Assembly (NCBI GenBank): GCA_002329645.1 | Contig: DCTS01000086.1 | Location: forward strand, 14,615-21,320 | Source: Lachnoclostridium sp. UBA1434 | GTDB taxonomy: Bacteria; Bacillota; Clostridia; Lachnospirales; Lachnospiraceae | DNA length: 6,706 nt | Reading direction: 5' to 3' | Part shown: positions 1 through 6,575 of the stretch, one piece after another | Layout: each line of letters opens with the position of its first letter | Position numbering within the stretch: the stretch's first letter is position 1 | Position numbers and translations under genes: made by a program | The notes under the pieces: generated by a model | Told to the model about the DNA's origin: nothing | Databases searched by the model: none | Seen by the model: the letters and a program-made list of their open reading frames with translations, nothing else

Positions 1-27
1 GGGACGGTTCCGGGTCTCTCAAGAGAC
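1..27 (+). repeat. Third copy of the GGGAYGGTT palindromic element, at the window edge
   Basis: The plus strand begins GGGACGGTTCCGGGTCTC and continues into a small hairpin, GTCTC-TCAA-GAGAC (14-27). The expected far arm (ACAGAACCGTCCC) is not found after it, so the copy looks decayed. Further GGGAC and GGACGGTTT fragments at 83-87 and 91-99 may be remnants of another copy. Its left boundary may lie outside the window. Confidence 0.6.
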
Positions 28-115
28 AAGAAAAAGAGACGGAATAAGTAAAAGAATGAGCCTTTTCTGTCTTGCCTTTTATGGGACATAGGACGGTTTG
101 CGAAGCAGGTTAATA

Positions 116-165
116 AGGGGATGGTTATGCTTATCACCTTTAGGTGAGATACACAACCATCCCCT
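116..165. repeat. Near-perfect 50-bp palindrome (hairpin) of the GGGAYGGTT family
   Basis: Two 23-base arms (116-138 and 143-165) pair around a TTTA loop, with 19 of 23 positions complementary. The outer eleven pairs, AGGGGATGGTT with AACCATCCCCT, are perfect, as are the five loop-proximal pairs. It lies about 90 bp after the stop of the ABC gene. It could help end transcription of the operon or protect its 3' end, but the bases after it on the minus strand (TTATTAACC) are not a good U-tract. The sequence places it with the two related copies at 1-27 and 190-228. Confidence 0.85.
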
Positions 166-189
166 GAACTATTTCGCCGGTATAGTCCC

Positions 190-228
190 TGCCTCGTATC
201 ATTCTCTTGTGAGGCACAGAACCATCCC
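190..228 (-). repeat. Second copy of the GGGAYGGTT palindromic element, partly decayed
   Basis: On the minus strand it starts GGGATGGTTCTGTGCCTC (228 to 211). This matches GGGACGGTTCCGGGTCTC at position 1 at 14 of 18 bases. An inverted repeat TGCCTC/GAGGCA (190-195 and 211-216) encloses a 15-base loop. The outer arm on the low-coordinate side has lost its match to AACCRTCCC, so this copy is not fully palindromic. Confidence 0.7.
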
Positions 229-252
229 TGTTTTCTCTTTCTTTTCCCGGAT

Positions 253-3252
253 TTATTCTGTCCTTAATGCAACAACCGGATCCTTCTTGGCTGCACTGCG
301 TGACGGAATGATACCGGCAATCAGTGTCAGAAGCATACTGATGGCAATCAGGATAACTGCTGCCTGTACAGGCAGTACCGCACTAAGGTTTTTAAGGCCT
401 GTCAGCTGATGCAGTATCAGATTGACCGGCAAGCAGAGCAGATATGTTATTACCACGCCAAGCAAACCGGATGTGAAGCCGATGATGACGGTCTCTGCGT
501 TAAACAAGCTGGATACATTCCTTTTCGATGCACCGATGGCACGCAGAATACCGATCTCCTTCGTACGCTCCTGCACTGAAATCAGTGTGATAACACCGAT
601 CATTATGGAGGATACAACCAGAGATACAGCGACAAATGCAATCAGGACATATGTTATGGCATTAATGATTGTCGTGATCGATGACATCATAATCCCTAAG
701 TAATCCGTATATTTAATCTCCGCCAGGTCATCAACATTCTCGTTGTATTCTGCTATGGCATCCTTGATAACATCCTTGTTGGCAAAGGATGAAGCATACA
801 GATTCATGGTTGCAGGGCTGTCCATATCAACGCAACCAAGCTTTATCAGATTATCCTCGTAGGTTGAATCTGAGAAATCCAATATTTCATCGTAATATTT
901 TGCACACATTTCGTCCGTATACTGTGCAATTGCCATATCCAGCGCACCGGCAAGCTGCTCATTAGTCAAAGAGCCCATCTGCTGCCTGACCTGTTCCGCA
1001 TATTGTGTGCGGTACTTCTCGGCCAGAGCCTGAGTAAACATTGCATTCAAATCCTCATCACTCATGGAGGAGATATATCCTGCAATGGTTGCCTCATCCA
1101 TTCCCGTCTGCTCCGCCATGGCAGGGGTTATGGCTGCTTCCATATCGGGGCGTGTCATATTTGCCAGCGTATTTGCAACGAACTGACCGATATCTTCATC
1201 AGAAGGAATGCTCATAATCTCAAGGTAGGCGGCCGCCTTGCCGGAAGCATCAAGGGTTGCGATATATTCTTTGAATTCTGCAGCCTTTACTTCGTCTGAA
1301 ACCGTATCATCAACATCCTTAAAGGGCAGTCCGGTGAAAATATCCGTATGGGGGTTTTCCTTCTGTGCCTTTACTGCTTCCGAATTAACCGACTGCTCAA
1401 TTATATAATTCGTAAGCTTGCTGGTATATCCGATGTAGCCTCTGGTATTGGATGCTATGGAGCCTTCACTGGGCTTTGCAATACCGACAACGTGAAGCGT
1501 AAGCCCATTGTCATACAGATATTTCAGCCCGGCTTCGGAATTCCTGAGATCCGTATAGGTACCCGTTTTCTCATCGTAGGTGTAGCAGCTAGAGCTTAAA
1601 ATTGTGCGGAAATCCATATCGCAGATTTCCTCATAGGACCATTTCTGCACCTCATAATCCACAATCGTTTTGTTGATTGCAGCATCCATAAGCTTGCGTA
1701 TTTCATCCTCCGATTTCAGTCCCAGCGCATACAATGTCATATCATCGATTTCATTTTTATCATCTACAAATAAGATTATTTCATCATATCTTGCAGGCCA
1801 GCTTCCGTATAACAAATCATACTGCTTCTCAATCACTTCATTAACAGGCTTTCCATCGTCTCCGGGAATCAGCTCCTTCCACAGGGCCATGGTTGATGTC
1901 ATCATGCTTGTGGTGCTGCCCATAATGGACTGGTCACGCAGTGCAAGCATGGAGGACATATCCACACCTACATACTTTTTCATTATTTCCAGTGTCATGG
2001 CTTCCGTATCGGAACGCATAATAGTTCCGTCAACATTTTTCGTATAGATTAAAAGGTCCGTATCATAGGTATACTGAACGCCTGCCAGGGATGTGCCAAG
2101 CTTGCTGGTTTCATCAGCCCGCTCCTTCTCAACATATTCCTTGAAGGCTTTCAGATCGTTTTTCTGAACTTCAAGGGAGTTCATTGCATTTGTCATCTCA
2201 TACAGCATTGCCTTTTGGTAAACAGCATCGTTCTCATGCTCGGACACGGACCGTGCTTTACCCATAAAGGTGGAAAGCAGCATGGATACATCCACACTTT
2301 GCGCTTCAATCGTTAAGGGATAGGAGGAAAGGGTTTCCTCCTGCACCGAGTCAATGAATGCGGTTGTGCCCTGGGACACCGCATAGATTAAAGCTATGCC
2401 TATTATACCTATGGAACCTGCAAAGCTGGTTAATGCGGTTCTGCCCTTCTTGGTAAATAAGTTCTTAAGTGACAGTCCGAAGGAGGTTCCAAAGGACATG
2501 GAGGGTTTCTTCTTCCTGCCGTTACCCTCTTCTCTGCTTTGTGCCCTGGCAGATTCATTCCTCACCTCTTCATCGGTAAGGGGCATACTGTCGCTTGTAA
2601 TCCTGCCGTCGATCATTCTGACAATTCGTGTTGAATATCTCTCGGCAAGGTCGGGATTATGGGTAACCATTATTACAAGGCGGTCCTTGGCTATTTCCTT
2701 CAGAATATCCAATACCTGAACGCTGGTTTCGGTATCGAGGGCTCCGGTGGGTTCGTCGGCCAGGATAATATCCGGATTGTTTACTATGGCACGGGCAATG
2801 GCAACTCTCTGCATCTGACCGCCGGACAGTTGAGACGGCTTCTTTCGTATCTGATCTGCAAGGCCGACCTTTTCCAGAGCCTCCTTTGCACGCTTGCGCC
2901 GTTCCTTTTTGGGTACTCCGGACAGTGTAAGGGCAAGCTCCACATTGGACAGCACCGTCTGATGAGGAATTAAGTTATATGTCTGAAACACAAAGCCCAC
3001 CATATGATTTCTGTATGCGTCCCAGTCCCTGTCCTTATACTCCTTCGTGGATCTGCCGTTGATTACAAGATCGCCATCGGTATACTGATCCAGGCCTCCG
3101 ATTATGTTCAGCATGGTTGTTTTTCCGCAGCCGGAAGGACCAAGTATAGAAACAAATTCACTCTCACGGAATGTAAGATCTATTCCCTTCAATGCCTCCA
3201 CGTCTTCGCCGCCGGTATAATATATCTTCGTAATGTTCTTAAGCTCAAGCAA
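253..3252 (-). CDS. Fused ABC transporter ATPase and FtsX-type permease with a large extracytoplasmic domain
   Basis: This 999-residue protein joins an ABC ATPase to a permease, as MacB does. It should dimerise in the cytoplasmic membrane and use ATP hydrolysis to drive export or mechanical transmission; the substrate is unknown. Seen in the sequence: Walker A GPSGCGKT at 38-45, Q-loop Gln90, signature LSGGQMQR at 142-149, Walker B ending in Asp166-Glu167, and H-loop His198. A basic linker follows (about 236-270), then membrane segments at about 273-294, 861-889, 922-945 and 963-985. The segment after the second helix (QERTKEIGILRAIGASKR) is the typical FtsX/MacB coupling region. The domain between the first two helices is about 560 residues, much larger than in MacB. 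The start codon is TTG, supported by AAGGAGG nine bases upstream; the first in-frame ATG would delete Walker A. It is the last gene of the operon, 14 bp after the Hsp70 gene. The family call is confident; the substrate is not known. Confidence 0.95.
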   Translation of the reverse strand: MLELKNITKIYYTGGEDVEALKGIDLTFRESEFVSILGPSGCGKTTMLNIIGGLDQYTDGDLVINGRSTKEYKDRDWDAYRNHMVGFVFQTYNLIPHQTVLSNVELALTLSGVPKKERRKRAKEALEKVGLADQIRKKPSQLSGGQMQRVAIARAIVNNPDIILADEPTGALDTETSVQVLDILKEIAKDRLVIMVTHNPDLAERYSTRIVRMIDGRITSDSMPLTDEEVRNESARAQSREEGNGRKKKPSMSFGTSFGLSLKNLFTKKGRTALTSFAGSIGIIGIALIYAVSQGTTAFIDSVQEETLSSYPLTIEAQSVDVSMLLSTFMGKARSVSEHENDAVYQKAMLYEMTNAMNSLEVQKNDLKAFKEYVEKERADETSKLGTSLAGVQYTYDTDLLIYTKNVDGTIMRSDTEAMTLEIMKKYVGVDMSSMLALRDQSIMGSTTSMMTSTMALWKELIPGDDGKPVNEVIEKQYDLLYGSWPARYDEIILFVDDKNEIDDMTLYALGLKSEDEIRKLMDAAINKTIVDYEVQKWSYEEICDMDFRTILSSSCYTYDEKTGTYTDLRNSEAGLKYLYDNGLTLHVVGIAKPSEGSIASNTRGYIGYTSKLTNYIIEQSVNSEAVKAQKENPHTDIFTGLPFKDVDDTVSDEVKAAEFKEYIATLDASGKAAAYLEIMSIPSDEDIGQFVANTLANMTRPDMEAAITPAMAEQTGMDEATIAGYISSMSDEDLNAMFTQALAEKYRTQYAEQVRQQMGSLTNEQLAGALDMAIAQYTDEMCAKYYDEILDFSDSTYEDNLIKLGCVDMDSPATMNLYASSFANKDVIKDAIAEYNENVDDLAEIKYTDYLGIMMSSITTIINAITYVLIAFVAVSLVVSSIMIGVITLISVQERTKEIGILRAIGASKRNVSSLFNAETVIIGFTSGLLGVVITYLLCLPVNLILHQLTGLKNLSAVLPVQAAVILIAISMLLTLIAGIIPSRSAAKKDPVVALRTE

Positions 3253-3261
3253 TTTATTTCT

Positions 3262-3268
3262 CCTCCTT
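3262..3268 (-). promoter_or_regulatory. Ribosome binding site for the TTG-started ABC gene, overlapping the Hsp70 stop
   Basis: The minus strand reads AAGGAGG here, followed by a further AG, nine bases before the TTG at 3252. Its first bases lie within the TAA stop of the Hsp70 gene (3269-3267). The overlap favours coupled translation of the two genes and explains how a TTG start can be efficient. Confidence 0.85.
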
Positions 3269-5051
3269 ATAAGCTTTCTGTGTCGATACCCGCTATACGG
3301 CAGGCGTTGGCACTGCTGGATTTCAACTGATTGATGGCATTGCGGACGGATGATACATCGCTTTCCGTCATCTTATCCGGTTTTACCTTTATGAGCAGCT
3401 TCCTAAGATCTGTAATATCATTCCTGATCTGCTTCTTTTCTTCCTTGGGAAGTTCCTTTTTAATTTTGCTGAGGGCCATTTCTGCACGGCTCAAGCATTT
3501 ATTTGCCTCATAGGTTATATCAATTGCCTGACGGCGGATGACGTCCTGACTTGCGTACTGCTCGGCATCACGTATTGCCTGGTCGATCTCCGCATCGGAC
3601 ATACGCCCGTTATCGGTAATGATAATGGATTGCTCCTTGCCGGTATCCAGGTCCTTTGCCGATACCTTCAGAATGCCGTTAGTATCGATATCAAAGGTGA
3701 CTTCTATTTGCGGGACTCCGGCGGGGGCGGATTTGATACCGTTCAGCCTGAATTTTCCTATGGTTTTGTTGTCCTTTGCCATGGGACGTTCTCCCTGCAG
3801 AACGTGGATCTCCACGCTTCGCTGATAGGGCGCTGCCGTGGTAAATACCTTCGAATAATGTACGGGAAGCGTTGTGTTACGTTCCACAAGCCGTGTAGCG
3901 ACTCCGCCGACCGTTTCTATGGACAGGCTTAAGGGCGTAACGTCCAGCAGCAGAATACTGCTGCCGCCGTAGAGGGTGATTGCTCCGCCGGAAAGGGTAT
4001 CTGCCTGTACGGCAGCTCCCTGTGCAACGCATTCATCGGGATTAATGTTCTGTGAAGGGGTGATTCCCGTCAGCTCCCGAACCTTATCCTGTACGGCAGG
4101 TATCCTTGTGGATCCCCCCACCAGCAGCACCCTGCCAAGCTCCGATGCCGCTATCCCTGCGTCAATCAGAGCATTCCGTACAGGAATTGCCGTCCGTTCC
4201 ACAAGGTCCCGTGTCATGTCATTAAACACCTTACGTGTAAGCGTATATTCAAAATTAATGGTTCCCCCGTGCACCTGCGTCAAATATGGAAGGGTTATAT
4301 AGCTGTTCTCCGAGCTTGACAATTCCTTCTTGGCCTGCTCTGCGGCTTCCTTAACCCTTTGATATGCAGCAAAATCTTTTCTTATGTCTATCTGGTATTG
4401 CTTCCTGATCTCATCCACCAGGAGATTCGTGATACGCTCATCAAAATCGTCGCCGCCGAGATGATTATCCCCATTCGTAGCAAGTACCTCTATCACGCCT
4501 TCACCAATCTCTATAATGGAAACGTCAAATGTTCCGCCGCCCAGGTCATACACCATAACCTTCTGGGGCATTCCGTTATTAAGTCCGTATGCAAGAGCAG
4601 CGCTTGTGGGTTCGTTGATTATACGCATGACATTAAGCCCTGCGATACGCCCCGCATCCTTCGTTGCCTGACGCTGAATATCGTTAAAGTACGCAGGAAC
4701 GGTGATAACGGCATCCGTTACGGCTTCGCCAAGATAGCCCTCCGCGTCCGCCTTAAGCTTCCGTAGTATCATAGCACTTATTTCCTGCGGTGAAAAGTAT
4801 TTTCCGTCAATATCCTTTCTCCAGTCGGTACCCATGTGGCGCTTGACGGAGCTGATTGTACGTTCGCTGTTGGTTATTGCCTGTCTCATTGCCGCTTCCC
4901 CGACAAGGCGTTCCCCATCCTTAGAAAATGCAACAACGCTGGGAGTGATCCGGTTCCCCTTCTCGTTAGGTATTATTACCGGTTTCCCGCCTTCCACAAC
5001 AGCCACGCAGCTGTTTGTAGTACCAAGATCTATTCCTATTGCTTTACCCAT
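3267..5051 (-). CDS. dnaK: DnaK-type Hsp70 chaperone, probable secondary paralogue
   Basis: This is an ATP-dependent chaperone that cycles on and off unfolded protein segments with a J-protein partner. The ATPase domain (about 1-355) has GIDLGTTNSC at 6-15, Lys70, VPAYFND at 118-124, INEPTSAALAYG at 145-156, DLGGGTFD at 169-176 and VGGSTRIP at 311-318. The interdomain linker LLLDVTPLSL is at 367-376, the beta substrate domain runs to about 478, and a short helical lid follows. The loop after Lys70 is short, as in Gram-positive DnaK. I chose the ATG at 5051 because it gives the usual MGKAIGIDLGTT start and has AAAGGA eight bases upstream; an ATG at 5072 (601 residues, overlapping the J-protein stop) lacks a binding site. 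Oddities are about six extra residues just before the linker, DNGRMS where ASSGLS is usual, and no long acidic C-terminal tail. With no grpE or hrcA nearby it is probably a second Hsp70. The symbol refers to the family, not the housekeeping locus. Confidence 0.95.
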   Translation of the reverse strand: MGKAIGIDLGTTNSCVAVVEGGKPVIIPNEKGNRITPSVVAFSKDGERLVGEAAMRQAITNSERTISSVKRHMGTDWRKDIDGKYFSPQEISAMILRKLKADAEGYLGEAVTDAVITVPAYFNDIQRQATKDAGRIAGLNVMRIINEPTSAALAYGLNNGMPQKVMVYDLGGGTFDVSIIEIGEGVIEVLATNGDNHLGGDDFDERITNLLVDEIRKQYQIDIRKDFAAYQRVKEAAEQAKKELSSSENSYITLPYLTQVHGGTINFEYTLTRKVFNDMTRDLVERTAIPVRNALIDAGIAASELGRVLLVGGSTRIPAVQDKVRELTGITPSQNINPDECVAQGAAVQADTLSGGAITLYGGSSILLLDVTPLSLSIETVGGVATRLVERNTTLPVHYSKVFTTAAPYQRSVEIHVLQGERPMAKDNKTIGKFRLNGIKSAPAGVPQIEVTFDIDTNGILKVSAKDLDTGKEQSIIITDNGRMSDAEIDQAIRDAEQYASQDVIRRQAIDITYEANKCLSRAEMALSKIKKELPKEEKKQIRNDITDLRKLLIKVKPDKMTESDVSSVRNAINQLKSSSANACRIAGIDTESL

Positions 5052-5059
5052 CTTACTCT

Positions 5060-5065
5060 TCCTTT
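5060..5065 (-). promoter_or_regulatory. Ribosome binding site deciding the Hsp70 start
   Basis: Read on the minus strand this is AAAGGA, eight bases before the ATG at 5051. The alternative in-frame ATG at 5072 has no purine-rich site upstream. This supports the downstream start, which also matches the usual DnaK N-terminus. Confidence 0.65.
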
Positions 5066-5068
5066 CTG

Positions 5069-5983
5069 TCATCGGGCATATAAGCTGTACAGCAGCATCT
5101 GAAGGAAATAGAAAATAAACCGTGCTGCCATTATTCCGATAATTATCTTTCCTATGAATGCAAAGGGCGAGCGAAATACGGTTACTTCCGCCTGTTCTGC
5201 TCTCCTGCTTGCATTGCTGTATTCACTGAAAAGCTGCTTGTATACAGGATTGTCCGGTTCCATCTGAATTGCCTTCTGCAAAAGGTCCATCGCCCTTGCA
5301 GTATCTCCGATCCCGTTATATGCAATTGCACTGACATAGAACCAGCGTGCATTGCGGTAATTGCTTGTCATACGGGTCAGAATGTTAATTGCATCGCTGA
5401 AACGGCCGCTGTTTACAGCATTTATTGCATGGACAAGGTCGTCGGAATCTCCTGCCTGGGGGTGCGGTGTCGTGTCATACTGCCTGGTAAAACCAAAGCC
5501 GAAGATATCACCAAAATCAAAGCCGAAATCGCTGTACCAGCCGCCTGCTCCCTCGTAGCGTCCGTAGCCGTAACCCTGTCCTGCGTTACCCTGCCCTGAA
5601 TAGCCCTGTCCTGTATTCCGCCCGGGACCGTATCCCGATCCTGTACTCTGCCCTGAACCGTATCCCGGTCCTGTACTCTGCCCGGGGCCGTATCCTGTCC
5701 GGCCCCTTTGCCCGTAGCCGTTCTGCCAGCCGCCCTGACCGTAGCCGCCATAGGCGGAGCGTGCCTGCTGCCTCCTAAGCTCCTCTTCCTGCTTAGCCTT
5801 ATATTTCTCCGGATTTTGCAGCATATCGTACGCTTCGTTGATCTCGTTCATCTTGCGTGCAGCATTAGGATCATTCGGGTGCAGGTCGGGATGGTTTTCC
5901 TTTGCTTTTTTCCTGTATGCTTTTTTTATTTCTTCCTGTGAGGCTCCCGGTGATACGCCGAGCACCTTATAAGGGTCAATCAT
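5069..5983 (-). CDS. J-domain co-chaperone with G/F-rich linker, TPR-like repeats and C-terminal membrane anchor
   Basis: This 304-residue protein should stimulate the ATPase of the adjacent Hsp70. Residues 2-66 form a J domain with a basic helix II (KKAYRKKAKEN) and the essential HPD motif at 31-33. A low-complexity Gly/Tyr/Gln linker follows at 77-147, including a ten-residue repeat of the type GYGPGQSTGP. Next is a Phe-rich stretch (149-165) with a DIFG motif like the G/F region of DnaJ. Residues 180-256 are amphipathic helices that read as about two TPR units (SGRFSDAINIL and IGDTARAMDLLQKAIQMEPDNP). Residues 273-300 are hydrophobic and likely a single membrane anchor, leaving the rest in the cytoplasm. 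The cysteine-rich zinc finger and C-terminal substrate domains of true DnaJ are absent, so I give no dnaJ symbol. AGGTGA lies nine bases before the ATG. The gene ends 17 bp before the chosen Hsp70 start, which supports a dedicated pair. Confidence 0.93.
   Translation of the reverse strand: MIDPYKVLGVSPGASQEEIKKAYRKKAKENHPDLHPNDPNAARKMNEINEAYDMLQNPEKYKAKQEEELRRQQARSAYGGYGQGGWQNGYGQRGRTGYGPGQSTGPGYGSGQSTGSGYGPGRNTGQGYSGQGNAGQGYGYGRYEGAGGWYSDFGFDFGDIFGFGFTRQYDTTPHPQAGDSDDLVHAINAVNSGRFSDAINILTRMTSNYRNARWFYVSAIAYNGIGDTARAMDLLQKAIQMEPDNPVYKQLFSEYSNASRRAEQAEVTVFRSPFAFIGKIIIGIMAARFIFYFLQMLLYSLYAR
5628..5687 (-). repeat. Two 30-bp tandem repeats coding for the ten-residue G/Y/Q unit of the J protein
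   Basis: Two adjacent 30-bp units (5628-5657 and 5658-5687) are nearly identical, sharing CCGTATCCC and TCCTGTACTCTGCCC. A diverged unit lies at 5598-5627 and a partial one starts at 5688. They encode the Gly/Tyr/Pro/Gln/Ser/Thr repeats in the linker after the J domain. The high DNA identity suggests recent slippage, so unit number may vary between strains while the frame is kept. Confidence 0.85.
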
Positions 5984-5992
5984 ATAGTATCT

Positions 5993-6034
5993 TCACCTGC
6001 CTGTGTATTTTTAAGTACCCTCACCTGCCTATGT
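5993..6034 (-). repeat. Direct repeat carrying two copies of the J-protein ribosome binding site
   Basis: A 14-base sequence occurs at 5993-6006 and again at 6021-6034 with one mismatch. On the minus strand the copies read ACACAGGCAGGTGA and ACATAGGCAGGTGA. The downstream copy provides the AGGTGA used by the J-protein ATG. The upstream copy spans the TAG stop of the zinc-ribbon gene and has no start codon at a suitable distance. Confidence 0.75.
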
Positions 6035-6451
6035 CCTTTCTTCAAAGCTTTGCCTGCATTTCGGGCAGGTAACCATGATCCGTCTGCCTTTTCCCGGCTT
6101 TGTGATGCGCACATAGGCCTTGCAGCCGGGGCATTTATAGTATTCATGGGTTTTCCGTTCGCGCCACATCTTTTTATAGATGCGTATTTTCTGTACGGGC
6201 TTGCTCCTTAAGCTTAAGTATTTGTTACGTTCCATCTGCCGTTTATAGATATTCCTTGACAGGGAACGAAGCAGTGACAATATCAGCAGAGCAAAGCCAA
6301 TGGTATATAAAAAATGAAGATGCGGGAATAAGGAAATCACCATTATAATAATCCCGATTGCAGACATGAACCGGGACAGCTCATCATAACCGTAACGTCC
6401 CTGCATGAAGCCGCTCAGTCTATCTCCAAAGTTAGAAAACCGTTTTCTCAT
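6029..6451 (-). CDS. Small membrane protein with C-terminal zinc ribbon, function unknown
   Basis: This 140-residue protein is not assigned to a characterised family. The N-terminus carries a conserved-looking FMQGRYGYDELSRFM segment (15-29), followed by two closely spaced hydrophobic segments at about 29-42 and 46-61 that probably form a membrane hairpin. A strongly basic region (about 62-104) follows. The C-terminus is a zinc ribbon with CPGC at 107-110 and CPKC at 129-132, separated by a Lys/Arg/Gly-rich strand pair. Both termini are probably cytoplasmic. AAGGAGG lies five bases before the ATG, an excellent binding site, so the start is secure. It is the first gene of the operon, and the J-protein gene begins 45 bp after its stop. 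Since that J protein lacks the DnaJ zinc domain, this protein might supply a zinc module in trans at the membrane; that is inference. A nucleic-acid-binding or general protein-binding zinc ribbon is equally possible. Confidence 0.88.
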   Translation of the reverse strand: MRKRFSNFGDRLSGFMQGRYGYDELSRFMSAIGIIIMVISLFPHLHFLYTIGFALLILSLLRSLSRNIYKRQMERNKYLSLRSKPVQKIRIYKKMWRERKTHEYYKCPGCKAYVRITKPGKGRRIMVTCPKCRQSFEERT

Positions 6452-6456
6452 AGAAG

Positions 6457-6463
6457 CCTCCTT
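6457..6463 (-). promoter_or_regulatory. Ribosome binding site of the zinc-ribbon gene
   Basis: Read on the minus strand this is AAGGAGG, a full match to the anti-Shine-Dalgarno sequence, five bases before the ATG at 6451. It fixes the start of the first operon gene. Confidence 0.9.
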
Positions 6464-6575
6464 CTGTATAAATAATCAGTCCATTTTCCGGAATGATAAT
6501 AAGTCATGCTTTTGTTTCTTATTGCTTTCATAGAAGTTAACCTATATTTCTAAACTGAAACGAAACTTTCCTTAG

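Larger units (their letters stand above)
1..252. other. Gene-free 3' flank of the operon, filled with palindromic repeats
   Basis: No credible gene is seen in this stretch. A plus-strand reading frame opens at 98 and runs into the antisense of the ABC gene; it lacks a ribosome binding site and family resemblance. The space is occupied mainly by the three GGGAYGGTT elements. No strong GC hairpin followed by a T-run is visible directly after the operon's last stop. Confidence 0.6.

Noticed and set aside
5052..5072. An upstream ATG for the Hsp70 gene that overlaps the J-protein stop as ATGA
   Set aside because: The overlap is attractive for coupling, but there is no Shine-Dalgarno site before it, and the seven extra residues precede the canonical MGKAIGIDLGTT start, which has its own AAAGGA site.
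5564..5695. Tandem repeats considered as a CRISPR array
   Set aside because: The units are directly adjacent with no spacers and stay in frame within a protein-coding gene.
5422..5751. A 109-codon minus-strand frame inside the J-protein gene
   Set aside because: It is an alternate-frame reading of the GC-rich repeat linker and G/F region, with an Arg/Thr/Gly-rich repetitive translation and no independent start signal.
98..5941. Numerous plus-strand reading frames of 60-135 codons opposite the four genes
   Set aside because: They are antisense to well-conserved coding sequence, lack ribosome binding sites and show no recognisable domains.
6486..6493. Palindrome TTCCGGAA upstream of the first gene considered as an operator
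   Set aside because: Eight bases are too short to stand out, and there is no second copy or promoter element in register with it.
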